From Treponema sp. (GTDB lineage: Bacteria; Spirochaetota; Spirochaetia; Treponematales; Breznakiellaceae), in the NCBI GenBank assembly GCA_020216655.1, contig JAIWNU010000113.1:1-19996 (forward strand): a stretch of 19,996 bases of DNA, written 5' to 3'. The notes beneath the pieces were generated by a model, which was not told the DNA's origin, made no database searches, and saw nothing but the letters and a program-made list of their open reading frames with translations. The position numbers and the translations under genes are program-made. Position 1 is the stretch's first letter; every line of letters begins with the position of its first letter. Positions 8,479-15,527 of this stretch are shown piece after piece.

Positions 8479-9077
8479 TGTGCAGCCCTCTCCATTCCAC
8501 GCTTCGCGATTTTACCCCGTACGACAGCGGCGGTTTGCTGATCTCCGAGATATACCCTGATTTTTTTAATATTGCTTTTGGTCTCGGGAATTTTCACCTT
8601 TTCAAAGAGATTGACCCGTTGCGTGGTGGTGCGCAACTCACGTTCGAGCCGCCGCTGCTGTTCTTCCAACGTTTTTGCTTCCAAATCAAGCAGCAGCACC
8701 TGCCGCATCCGTTCTACCGCAGTATCGATCCATAAGGGCGTCCGTAATACATCATAGGGTTGAACCTGGAATTCAGCTCCCTTAAACACGGGGATTTCAA
8801 CACCCGCAATATTTCCAGAGTCAACATGAATGGATGTGACCGAGAGGAGTTCAGGAGTAAAATACCCTTCTTCGCCGAACACGGCAATCCAGCTTTTAAA
8901 TTGTTCATTCACCCGATTTTTTTCTTCCATAAGGACTCGTATGCGGTTTTCCGTATTACGGATTTCCATTTGGAGTTGCTGTTTCTTAAGCATGAGCGTC
9001 GGCAGATAGCGCTGATACATTTTAAGCGCATCTTTCTGCTTTTTAAGCTCATTCTTTGTAAGCTTAATCTTGGCCAT
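8475..9077 (-). CDS. atpD: V-type ATPase subunit D (central shaft)
   Basis: The 200-residue protein is the central rotor shaft that turns inside the A3B3 head and passes torque to the K ring. It has the family start (AKIKLTKNELKKQKDALKMYQRYLPTL, residues 2-28). Long N- and C-terminal helices form the antiparallel coiled coil, and a short middle region (about 75-130) includes a FKGAEFQVQPYDVLRTPLWID stretch. GGAGGA (9081-9086) precedes the ATG by three bases, closer than ideal but clear. It begins 13 bases after atpB stops and overlaps atpI by four bases. Length is typical (about 200-215). Confidence 0.95.
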   Translation of the reverse strand: MAKIKLTKNELKKQKDALKMYQRYLPTLMLKKQQLQMEIRNTENRIRVLMEEKNRVNEQFKSWIAVFGEEGYFTPELLSVTSIHVDSGNIAGVEIPVFKGAEFQVQPYDVLRTPLWIDTAVERMRQVLLLDLEAKTLEEQQRRLERELRTTTQRVNLFEKVKIPETKSNIKKIRVYLGDQQTAAVVRGKIAKRGMERAAQ

Positions 9078-9090
9078 AGCTCCTCCGGCC

Positions 9091-10389
9091 TTACGCTTTC
9101 TTTGGCCAATAGGTATTGATCAGTTCGGTTCTCAATCCCGTTTCTTCAGGAGAGAAACAGGAAGCGAGTATTTCCCATCCCAGATCAAGGGCCCGTTCAA
9201 GGGGAATATTAACCGAAAGATCCATCATTTCCTTTTCGAACAATTCGCCGTACTTAAGGAGTTTCCGGTCCCAGTCGGACATCATAAAGCCCATGGCCTT
9301 CTTTTCCAGCGTATCCTTATACGCCGCGTAGAGTTTTATCATACCGTCCATCAAGGCGCGATGGTCCGGCCTTGTCTTGCCATTTACCTGCTGCTTCAGA
9401 CGGGACAGGGATCCAAAGGGTTCGATACGGCCATTTTTAAGATAGTACTGCCCCTCGGTAATATATCCGGTATTATCAGGAACCGGGTGTGTTACGTCGT
9501 CACCGGGCATGGTAGTAACGCCCAGTATAGTGATAGAGCCTGCGGTGTCAAAATCGACAGCCTTTTCGTACCGGGCGGCTAGCTGGCTGTAAAGGTCTCC
9601 AGGATAACCGCGGTTTGATGGAACCTGTTCCTGGGTAATGGCAATTTCCTTCATGGCATCAGCGAAGTTAGTCATATCCGTGAGGAGTACCAAGACGTCT
9701 TTGCCCTGCAGAGCAAACTGTTCTGCCACCGCGAGGGAAATGTCGGGTACCATAAGACACTCTACTACCGGATCTGCTGCGGTATGAACAAACATAACCG
9801 TCCGCGAAAGGGCACCCCCTTCCTCCAGGGTATCCTTAAAATAAAGATAGTCATCGTATTTAAGACCCATACCGCCGAGGATTATGACATCGACTTCGGC
9901 CTGCATGGCAATCCGAGCCAAGAGTTCGTTGTAGGGTTCACCTGAAACGGAGAATATCGGAAGCTTTTGAGATACAACCAGGGTATTAAAAAGGTCAATC
10001 ATGGGAATACCTGTACGAATCATCCGGCGGGGAATAATACGCTTGGAAGGATTAACCGATGGTCCTCCGATGGGAATGAGGTTTTCTTTCATTTCCGGAC
10101 CCTTGTCCCGGGGAGCGCCGGAACCGGTAAAGACCCGGCCCATAAGGTTTTCGGAGAACGAAACCCTCATGGGATGGCCTAAAAACCGGACTGTATCGCC
10201 GGTTGAAATTCCGCGGCCGCCGGCAAAAACCTGCAGGGATACCAGGTCATCCTGCAAACGAATGACTTCCGCCAGGGAAGTTCCAAAGGCAGTATCAATT
10301 TCAGCCAGATCGCCGTAGCGTACATCCGTTGCGCGAACGGTAATGACGTTACCGGTAATGGATTCTATTTTGCTGTATACCTTTTTCAT
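9091..10389 (-). CDS. atpB: V-type ATPase subunit B (non-catalytic head subunit)
   Basis: The 432-residue protein belongs to the regulatory/non-catalytic B subunits of the A3B3 head. It starts with the beta-barrel domain (residues 1 to about 75), then [15 protein letters not shown] (84-98), [24 protein letters not shown] (114-137) and the degenerate P-loop region [16 protein letters not shown] (146-161), which lacks the GKT lysine, as usual for B. Further family marks are [23 protein letters not shown] and [20 protein letters not shown]. The start has GGAG six to seven bases upstream (10396-10400), and the gene begins 14 bases after atpA ends. It is somewhat shorter at the C-terminus than the roughly 460-residue archaeal forms. 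Confidence 0.97.
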   Translation of the reverse strand: MKKVYSKIESITGNVITVRATDVRYGDLAEIDTAFGTSLAEVIRLQDDLVSLQVFAGGRGISTGDTVRFLGHPMRVSFSENLMGRVFTGSGAPRDKGPEMKENLIPIGGPSVNPSKRIIPRRMIRTGIPMIDLFNTLVVSQKLPIFSVSGEPYNELLARIAMQAEVDVIILGGMGLKYDDYLYFKDTLEEGGALSRTVMFVHTAADPVVECLMVPDISLAVAEQFALQGKDVLVLLTDMTNFADAMKEIAITQEQVPSNRGYPGDLYSQLAARYEKAVDFDTAGSITILGVTTMPGDDVTHPVPDNTGYITEGQYYLKNGRIEPFGSLSRLKQQVNGKTRPDHRALMDGMIKLYAAYKDTLEKKAMGFMMSDWDRKLLKYGELFEKEMMDLSVNIPLERALDLGWEILASCFSPEETGLRTELINTYWPKKA

Positions 10390-10403
10390 TTCGCCACTCC
10401 GTC

Positions 10404-12164
10404 CTATGCAAGAATCTTTTCCGCGTTTTTATCAAGACCCGCGGAGCGTTCGGAAACTGCTTCGAGTATTTCTTTTTCCAGTGTTGCAAAGCGCTCGCTC
10501 TTCCATTCCGATCCATTGTAGTCCAAGAATTTTTGCCTGAGCCGGTTGAACCAGCTGCGGGCATCTTCCTTGTCCTTAAATTTGAACTGGGAAGCGAGAA
10601 TTGTAAGCAGTATGGAGAATACATGTTTCTGCCGTTCAGGGCTGACCGCAGCATCGACAGCATCAAAGGAGTTTTGCTGGAAGTAGACCGAGTCAAGGAA
10701 ATTACCCTTAAGGTAGATAATAAAGTCATCCAGACTGGTTCCTTCCTCGCCGACAACCTTCATCATCTGTTCTACTTCGCTGCCCCGGGACATGAACTTA
10801 TGTGCATAGGCTACCTTCTGTCCATCGATAATACCTTTGTATTTTGACCACGAATCGAGCGGATGAATGGCAGGGTACTTGCGAGCGTCTGACCGTTCGC
10901 GGGAAAGACCATGGAAGGCGCCGACGACCTTTAAGGTTGCCTGGGTAACTGGCTCTTCGAAGTTACCGCCCGCGGGAGATACGGTACCGCCGATGGTTAC
11001 CGAACCGGTGCGGCCATCCTTGAGCCGCACAATGCCTGCCCGTTCATAGAAGGCGGCAATTACCGATTCTAGGTATGCGGGGAAAGCCTCTTCTCCGGGA
11101 ATTTCCTCCAGCCGGCCCGACATTTCGCGCATAGCCTGGGCCCAGCGGCTTGTTGAATCTGCCAGAAGCAGTACATGGAGCCCCATCTGCCGGTAATATT
11201 CTGCCAGGGTAACCGCGGTGTATACGGAAGCTTCACGGGCCGCTACGGGCATGGAAGAGGTATTACAAATAATGATTGTCCGTTCCATGAGGGATCTGCC
11301 GGTTTTGGGATCCAGCAGTTCGGGGAATTCCTTAAGAGTTTCTACAACTTCGCCAGCCCGTTCACCGCAGGCGGCGATGATTACCACATCCACATCCGCA
11401 TGGCGGCTCGTTATCTGCTGGAGCACCGTCTTTCCTGCACCGAAAGGACCTGGGATACAGTAGGTGCCTCCGCGGGCTACAGGGAAAAAGGTATCGATAA
11501 GCCGAACCCGGGTAACCATGGGCTCTACCGGTTTAAGCCGTTCAGCATAGCAGTCCACCGCACGCTTAACAGGCCAGCGGAACGACATGGCCACGGGAAT
11601 TCTGTTCCCCTTGCCGTCATCCAATTCAGCGATAGCATCCCGAACGTGGTAGGTCCCTTTTGGTTTTATAGATGCCACTGTATAACGGCCGTACATATTA
11701 AAGGGGACCATGATTTGATGAGTAAAAGCTCCCTCGGGTACGGTACCCAAGGTATCTCCCCGCTCAACCACGGCGCCAACCTGGACCGCAGGGGTAAATT
11801 CCCATTGCGCATCCAGAGGCAGGGCGTCAAGATAAATACCCCGTTCAAGGAAATAGCCCGCTTCCTCCGCCAGTTTCGGAAGAGGGTTCTGAAGACCGTC
11901 GAAAACCTGCCCCAAAAGGCCCGGGCCCACTTCTACCGAAAGCATATCGCCGGTAAATTCAACAGTGTCACCTACCGCGATGCCTTTGGTCATTTCAAAA
12001 ACCTGAAGATAGCAAAGATCACCTCTAATACGGATGACTTCACTTTTTAGTCGTTTATCCTGAACCTTTACATAGCCGACTTCGTTCATCGACACAACGC
12101 CTTCAAAACGGACGCCGACCATATTGCCATTAACGGCTACTACTGTACCCTTAGTTCCGATCAT
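10404..12164 (-). CDS. atpA: V-type ATPase subunit A (catalytic head subunit)
   Basis: This is the catalytic ATP-hydrolysing or ATP-making subunit. The 586-residue protein shows the N-terminal barrel (1-70) and the long bulge domain typical of A (about 110-190). Walker A is GPFGAGKT (239-246) with Lys245. The conserved GER (267-269) holds the catalytic-type glutamate, and [15 protein letters not shown] (333-347) is the Walker B region. A late [10 protein letters not shown] stretch is also family-like. GGGAG lies seven bases before the ATG, and the ATG overlaps the stop of the DUF2764 gene (ATGA). Length is normal (about 580-600). Confidence 0.98.
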   Translation of the reverse strand: MIGTKGTVVAVNGNMVGVRFEGVVSMNEVGYVKVQDKRLKSEVIRIRGDLCYLQVFEMTKGIAVGDTVEFTGDMLSVEVGPGLLGQVFDGLQNPLPKLAEEAGYFLERGIYLDALPLDAQWEFTPAVQVGAVVERGDTLGTVPEGAFTHQIMVPFNMYGRYTVASIKPKGTYHVRDAIAELDDGKGNRIPVAMSFRWPVKRAVDCYAERLKPVEPMVTRVRLIDTFFPVARGGTYCIPGPFGAGKTVLQQITSRHADVDVVIIAACGERAGEVVETLKEFPELLDPKTGRSLMERTIIICNTSSMPVAAREASVYTAVTLAEYYRQMGLHVLLLADSTSRWAQAMREMSGRLEEIPGEEAFPAYLESVIAAFYERAGIVRLKDGRTGSVTIGGTVSPAGGNFEEPVTQATLKVVGAFHGLSRERSDARKYPAIHPLDSWSKYKGIIDGQKVAYAHKFMSRGSEVEQMMKVVGEEGTSLDDFIIYLKGNFLDSVYFQQNSFDAVDAAVSPERQKHVFSILLTILASQFKFKDKEDARSWFNRLRQKFLDYNGSEWKSERFATLEKEILEAVSERSAGLDKNAEKILA

Positions 12165-12766
12165 TTCGGTTCTCCCGCATATATTCTAGATTGGGCCGCA
12201 TCCATAATGGAAGCATAGAGCCCTTGATAAGCTTCGAATCCTTCATCAACCTTAAATTTCTGCTTCCGTTCTATCAGCTGCAGCTTAAGATAGTACGCAT
12301 AGATCGTATCCCGGCCGAAATAGTCAAAACCCTGTAAATTCTCAATCGTTACCCAGCGGGCCCGATCCAGAAACAGTTCGGCTTCAAGAGGAGATTCCAT
12401 AGCTGCTGCATTTTTAGCAACCGTGGCTGCATCCATTGGTTCTGCAGGTCCATCGGCAATATGAGCGCCTTCGCGTTTTAAATGCTGCAGTCTGAACCGT
12501 GCGAGGTGCAGTCTCAAAGCTCGCTCCCAGGTTCTCCAATTATCAAGCAGATAGGACCCAAGCGGTTCTGGCATCTCTTGATACCCCTGTCCAAGGCTGC
12601 CCGTTTGAAGTCCCTCTGGATCCAATCGGCAGGATTGTAAGAGGGAAAAATCCTTTGGAGTCAGAAATGTTTTGCACAGGTCCACAAAATCCTTAGTTTC
12701 TATAGCAGCCGAAACACCATAATTTAATGAAGGCAGCTGTGAAACCAGATAGTAATAGGAACCCAC
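12161..12766 (-). CDS. DUF2764 family protein of V-ATPase operons
   Basis: The 201-residue protein begins MGSYYYLVSQLPSL, the mark I associate with DUF2764. That family sits between the E and A genes in V-ATPase operons of Treponema, Chlamydia and Bacteroidetes. It is helical, with clusters of basic/aromatic residues around 80-100 and 155-190, and has no signal peptide or membrane segment, so it should be cytoplasmic. Its position and size, and the absence of a recognisable C subunit gene, suggest it could be a divergent C-like (axle/ring connector) subunit or an assembly factor; this is inference. The start is GTG, three bases after the atpE stop, with a weak AAGGGG about ten bases upstream. 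It overlaps atpA by four bases. Confidence 0.85.
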   Translation of the reverse strand: MGSYYYLVSQLPSLNYGVSAAIETKDFVDLCKTFLTPKDFSLLQSCRLDPEGLQTGSLGQGYQEMPEPLGSYLLDNWRTWERALRLHLARFRLQHLKREGAHIADGPAEPMDAATVAKNAAAMESPLEAELFLDRARWVTIENLQGFDYFGRDTIYAYYLKLQLIERKQKFKVDEGFEAYQGLYASIMDAAQSRIYAGEPK

Positions 12767-12769
12767 GAT

Positions 12770-13384
12770 TTACAGCCCCTTTGCTACAGACTTGATGAGC
12801 TCAGCCAGCCGAGGATTAAGATAAGCAGACATCAGCTCTGCTACCGCTTCTGCGGAGAAATCATAGTAAGCAGAACCATCTTTTGAAGCAATTCGGAAGC
12901 CCGCAGCAAGATTCCGATCGGATTTTAATTCCACACCCTTCGCCAGTTCTGCAGACAGTTTTTTTGCAAAATAACCTTCCAGCTTCGCCAAGGTATCAGC
13001 CTGAAGCAATACCGCAAGATCATCCTTATCTTTTCGAGCCCATTCAATAATAATCTGAGGGAGCGCTGTCTTAAGGGCTTCATCATCAAAGGAAGCGGAT
13101 ACTTCCCGCCTGACCACCGCATCCAAAAGTTTCTGAATCTCTGACTGGAAACTAAGGAGCAAATTGCGGGAAGCCTGTTCTATTGCGGCAATACCTGCCT
13201 TTTCAGACCGTTCGGCATCCCGTTTTGCAGCGGCTACAATTGTATCAGCTTCCTTTTTTGCAGCTTCTAAGATTTTGCGTGCCTCAGATTGTGCATCTTG
13301 AATAATCTTTTCGGCCTGAACCGATGCGGATTCCACTCCGTCTTTCTTTATTTTATCAATCAGTTCCTGCAATTGAATATCCAT
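12770..13384 (-). CDS. atpE: V-type ATPase subunit E (peripheral stalk)
   Basis: The 204-residue protein forms a peripheral stalk that holds the A3B3 head still against the rotor. The N-terminal half (about 5-85) is one long charged, alanine-rich helix (IIQDAQSEARKILEAAKKEA). The C-terminal half (about 95-204) is the globular head-binding domain with LAAGFRIASKDGSAYYDFS (residues 158-176), as in other E subunits. AGGAG lies three to four bases before the ATG. It starts 14 bases after the preceding 121-aa gene. No separate G subunit gene, the usual coiled-coil partner of E, is seen next to it. Confidence 0.93.
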   Translation of the reverse strand: MDIQLQELIDKIKKDGVESASVQAEKIIQDAQSEARKILEAAKKEADTIVAAAKRDAERSEKAGIAAIEQASRNLLLSFQSEIQKLLDAVVRREVSASFDDEALKTALPQIIIEWARKDKDDLAVLLQADTLAKLEGYFAKKLSAELAKGVELKSDRNLAAGFRIASKDGSAYYDFSAEAVAELMSAYLNPRLAELIKSVAKGL

Positions 13385-13398
13385 AGGCTCCTCTCTTG

Positions 13399-13764
13399 TT
13401 ATTGGTTTGTGCGTTCGTTCACATATCTTAAGACCTTGAGAAGTTTACGTTTGGCTATTTGGTAAACCGCTTCGGGGTCTTCGTATTCAAGTACTTTCTT
13501 TTGTATCACAGCATCCACTGCAGCCGCAAGCATATCTACATTTTCATATGTATTAATATCAATATCATCCAAAGATTCCAGGGCCTTTCGAATACCATTA
13601 AGTTCCCGTTTCAGGAGGGCCTCATTTTCATTATAAACGTAGTTGGTAACATCGTTTTTGAGCAGGCGCCGCTCATATAAGTTTTTTAAATCCTCTACAT
13701 CTTCAAGACAATCTTCCAGTTCGGCCTTAAGTATTTTCATGAACAGCAGCTTCCGTTCTGGCAT
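13399..13764 (-). CDS. Conserved helical protein heading the V-ATPase operon, function unknown
   Basis: The 121-residue product (MPERKLLFMKILKAELEDC...) is predicted almost wholly helical and acidic in its middle, with coiled-coil-like stretches at about 9-35 and 42-62 and a basic C-terminus (QIAKRKLLKVLRYVNERTNQ). It has no signal or membrane segment. I chose ATG 13764 because GGGAGG (13771-13776) sits six bases upstream; a longer TTG start (13815) would run through the predicted promoter. I do not recognise a family, though I recall a small hypothetical gene in this position in Treponema. It is 14 bases from atpE, so it is surely cotranscribed. It may be an accessory or unrecognised stalk subunit, or an assembly factor; it does not look like a long heptad G subunit. 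Confidence 0.75.
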   Translation of the reverse strand: MPERKLLFMKILKAELEDCLEDVEDLKNLYERRLLKNDVTNYVYNENEALLKRELNGIRKALESLDDIDINTYENVDMLAAAVDAVIQKKVLEYEDPEAVYQIAKRKLLKVLRYVNERTNQ

Positions 13765-13786
13765 ACAGCACCTCCCTGTGTATTCT

Positions 13787-13815
13787 AGTGTAATGGTATG
13801 AATGGGCTTTTGCAA
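13787..13815 (-). promoter_or_regulatory. Candidate promoter of the V-ATPase operon
   Basis: On the minus strand TTGCAA (13815-13810) and TACACT (13792-13787) are 17 bases apart, each matching four of six sigma-70 consensus bases. Transcription would begin near 13780, about 16 bases before the ATG at 13764 and just upstream of its Shine-Dalgarno. It lies in the 57-base gap after galM. An inverted repeat GGTATG/CATACC (13795-13800 and 13817-13822) brackets the spacer and -35 box. Confidence 0.4.
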
Positions 13816-13821
13816 GCATAC

Positions 13822-14853
13822 CTACCATTCAAAAGTAAAAAGAGATTCTTCATGATATTTTCTGTCGGGACCGAAAATACAGGAAGGAAATTCGGGTCTA
13901 TTGGGACTGTCTGGATAGTGCTGGGTTTCGAGACAAAAACCTGCATGTTTTATATAACGGGAACCAGATTTCCCCGGCTCTCCGTTTAAGAAGTTTCCGG
14001 AATAAAACTGAACCCCAGGCTGAGTAGTATACACCTTCATGATTCGGCCCGTATGCCCTTCATATACTTCTGCGCAGGGCCGCATTTTGCCTAATTTTCC
14101 ATCGACCACATAACAGTGATCATAGCCTCCGGGAACATGGGCAAGATCCCTGCCGATCGGCTTACGCTCAAGAAAATTAAAGGGGGTATCTTTTACCGGA
14201 ACTAGATTTCCCGTGGGAATAAGCTGTGCATCAGATTCTACGATGTGGTTGGAGTAGAGCGTTAATTCATGGGAAAGAATGTCTCCGCAGCCCTCTCCTT
14301 TGAGATTAAAATAGGCATGATTGGTAAGATTTATGGGTGTTGGTGCGTCTGATTTTGCCTTGTACTCACAATGTATTTCATTGTTATTGTTTAATGTATA
14401 GGTCACCACAGCTTTTACGCTGCCGGGGAAGCCCTCATCGCCGTCGGGACTTTCAAGCTCAAACCTGACCGCCACAGAGCCCTTATCTTCGTAGGCTTCG
14501 GCTTTCCAGACCCTTTTGTCAAAACCGCGGCGGCCTCCGTGAAGGGTATTTTCACCGTCATTTTTGTAAAGGCCATAGGCTGAACCGTTTAAAGTAAAGC
14601 GCCCTTTGGATATGCGATTTGCAAAGCGGCCGACGGTTACCCCAAAAAAACTGGGGTTATGAGTGTATTCGGTCAATGTAGAATATCCAAGCAAAATATC
14701 ATCTTTTGTACCTTTTTTTGAAGGCAGATATAAGGAAACCCAGGTTGCCCCATAGGTTGATAAACTAAACTGCAAATCACCGGCTTTGAGAGTGTAGAGG
14801 TCAACGGATTCTCCGCTTGAAATGACACCGAAGGTATTTTTCGTAATTTTCAT
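13822..14853 (-). CDS. galM: Aldose 1-epimerase (galactose mutarotase)
   Basis: GalM interconverts alpha and beta anomers of galactose and glucose, feeding the Leloir pathway or hexose catabolism in the cytoplasm. The 343-residue protein shows the family motifs GVTVGRFANRISKG (71-84), NDGENTLHGG (98-107, His105), NLTNHAYFNL (175-184, catalytic-type His179), GYDHCYV (243-249, Asp245) and the C-terminal CLETQHYPDSPN (307-318, Glu309, the likely base). Length is typical. No signal peptide. The ATG at 14853 has only a weak GGCGG upstream. It is divergent from a J-domain gene, with a strong promoter overlapped by a palindrome, so sugar-responsive repression is plausible. No other galactose gene is in the window. 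Confidence 0.96.
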   Translation of the reverse strand: MKITKNTFGVISSGESVDLYTLKAGDLQFSLSTYGATWVSLYLPSKKGTKDDILLGYSTLTEYTHNPSFFGVTVGRFANRISKGRFTLNGSAYGLYKNDGENTLHGGRRGFDKRVWKAEAYEDKGSVAVRFELESPDGDEGFPGSVKAVVTYTLNNNNEIHCEYKAKSDAPTPINLTNHAYFNLKGEGCGDILSHELTLYSNHIVESDAQLIPTGNLVPVKDTPFNFLERKPIGRDLAHVPGGYDHCYVVDGKLGKMRPCAEVYEGHTGRIMKVYTTQPGVQFYSGNFLNGEPGKSGSRYIKHAGFCLETQHYPDSPNRPEFPSCIFGPDRKYHEESLFTFEW

Positions 14854-14886
14854 GACCGCCTGCCTTCATTTCTATAATTTTTGAAC

Positions 14887-14905
14887 GATTTGATTATATC
14901 AAATC
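14887..14905. promoter_or_regulatory. Perfect palindrome over the galM -10 box (candidate operator)
   Basis: GATTTGAT-TAT-ATCAAATC is a perfect 8+3+8 inverted repeat. It completely covers the predicted galM -10 hexamer (14893-14898). The spacing and placement are those of a repressor operator that blocks polymerase; it has no T tract and is not a terminator. The binding protein is unknown. Confidence 0.6.
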
Positions 14906-14922
14906 TTATTTATCATATTCAA
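14893..14922 (-). promoter_or_regulatory. Candidate galM promoter
   Basis: On the minus strand a consensus TATAAT (14898-14893) lies 18 bases after TTGAAT (14922-14917, four of six matches). Start of transcription is predicted near 14886, giving a leader of about 33 bases to the galM ATG. Confidence 0.55.
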
Positions 14923-14935
14923 GTGAAAATATGAT
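14912..14935. promoter_or_regulatory. Second perfect inverted repeat in the galM/J-domain intergenic region
   Basis: ATCATATT (14912-14919) and AATATGAT (14928-14935) form a perfect 8-bp inverted repeat with an 8-base spacer. It covers the galM -35 box and ends nine bases before the -35 box of the divergent gene, so a bound protein could touch both promoters. Its half-site differs from that of the 14887-14905 palindrome, so a different regulator may bind. Confidence 0.45.
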
Positions 14936-14943
14936 GTTCCCGA

Positions 14944-14973
14944 TTGATAGTATCTACTAATTTGGGGTAAAAT
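14944..14973 (+). promoter_or_regulatory. Candidate promoter of the J-domain gene, likely leaderless
   Basis: TTGATA (14944-14949) and TAAAAT (14968-14973) each match five of six sigma-70 consensus bases, with an 18-base spacer. The -10 box ends seven bases before the ATG at 14981, so transcription should begin at or within a base or two of the start codon. No Shine-Dalgarno is present between them. Confidence 0.6.
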
Positions 14974-14980
14974 ACCAGAC

Positions 14981-15463
14981 ATGGACAAATTTTTTGACCG
15001 GCTTGGGGATGTTCTTAAGAGTTTCCTGAACGATGACTCGGATGATGATATATTGGGGACCCGGCAGAGCAGGCGATACTCAGGGGATCCGGATCTTGAT
15101 GCAGCCTACGAGGAACTGGAAGAATTTTTAAATACCGAGAAAAATCAGCAGAAACGCTCATATTCCTGGTCAGAAACGGAGCAAAAAGCCGGACGACAAA
15201 CCTATACAGACACTGCAAAGCAATCAAAGGCGGCTCATACTGTTCCAGAGGTTCTCCGAAAAGATTTTGAGGAATTGGGAGTACCCTTTGGCGCAAGCGA
15301 AGAGGCCTGTAAGGCAGCCTATAAACGGCTCCTAAAAATTCACCATCCGGACCGTCATGCGGGACATCCTGGCAACATGAAAAAGGCTACCGAAAAATCC
15401 GCACGGATTAACGCATCTTATCAACGAATACAAACCTGGCGTGAAACCGGCAAGGTCGAATAA
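14981..15463 (+). CDS. J-domain protein (DnaJ-like co-chaperone, C-terminal J domain)
   Basis: The 160-residue protein has its J domain at the C-terminus (about 92-155): DFEELGVPFGASEEACKAAY, KRLLKIHHPDRH with the essential HPD at 122-124, then a helix with ARINASYQRIQTW. J domains stimulate the ATPase of DnaK. The N-terminal 90 residues are acidic and probably disordered (DDSDDD near 18-23), with no zinc or Gly-Phe region, so it is a class III (J-only) protein, not DnaJ itself. It may recruit Hsp70 to one client; which one is unknown. The start is fixed by the promoter seven bases upstream, with no ribosome site. It converges on the response-regulator gene 64 bases away. Confidence 0.85.
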   Translation: MDKFFDRLGDVLKSFLNDDSDDDILGTRQSRRYSGDPDLDAAYEELEEFLNTEKNQQKRSYSWSETEQKAGRQTYTDTAKQSKAAHTVPEVLRKDFEELGVPFGASEEACKAAYKRLLKIHHPDRHAGHPGNMKKATEKSARINASYQRIQTWRETGKVE

Positions 15464-15503
15464 TTGGGCCAATTAAATTGGCTTAGCAGCATTCGATATG
15501 CAA

Positions 15504-15527
15504 GCGCTGTAACAAAGCGCAGATTTT
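15504..15527 (+). terminator. Weak hairpin between convergent genes
   Basis: GCGCT (15504-15508) pairs with AGCGC (15516-15520) across seven bases and is followed by AGATTTTC on the plus strand. A second perfect repeat, GCCAAT-TAA-ATTGGC, lies at 15468-15482, right after the J-domain stop, without a T tract. Either may help separate the two convergent transcripts; both are weak as intrinsic terminators. Confidence 0.3.

Noticed and set aside
9070..9582. Open frame of 170 codons on the plus strand opposite atpB
   Set aside because: It lies fully within atpB and the atpD/atpB junction and has no domain-like sequence or ribosome site.
11175..12050. Long open frame (291 codons) on the plus strand opposite atpA
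   Set aside because: It is antisense to a certain V-ATPase A gene; its translation is low-complexity and resembles no family, as expected from codon bias of the true gene.
13765..13815. Longer start (TTG 13815) for the 121-aa protein
   Set aside because: It would read through the predicted promoter and lacks a ribosome site; ATG 13764 has GGGAGG six bases upstream.
15468..15482. GCCAAT-TAA-ATTGGC inverted repeat after the J-domain gene as a terminator
   Set aside because: The stem is only 6 bp and neither strand has a following T tract; noted within the weak hairpin entry only.
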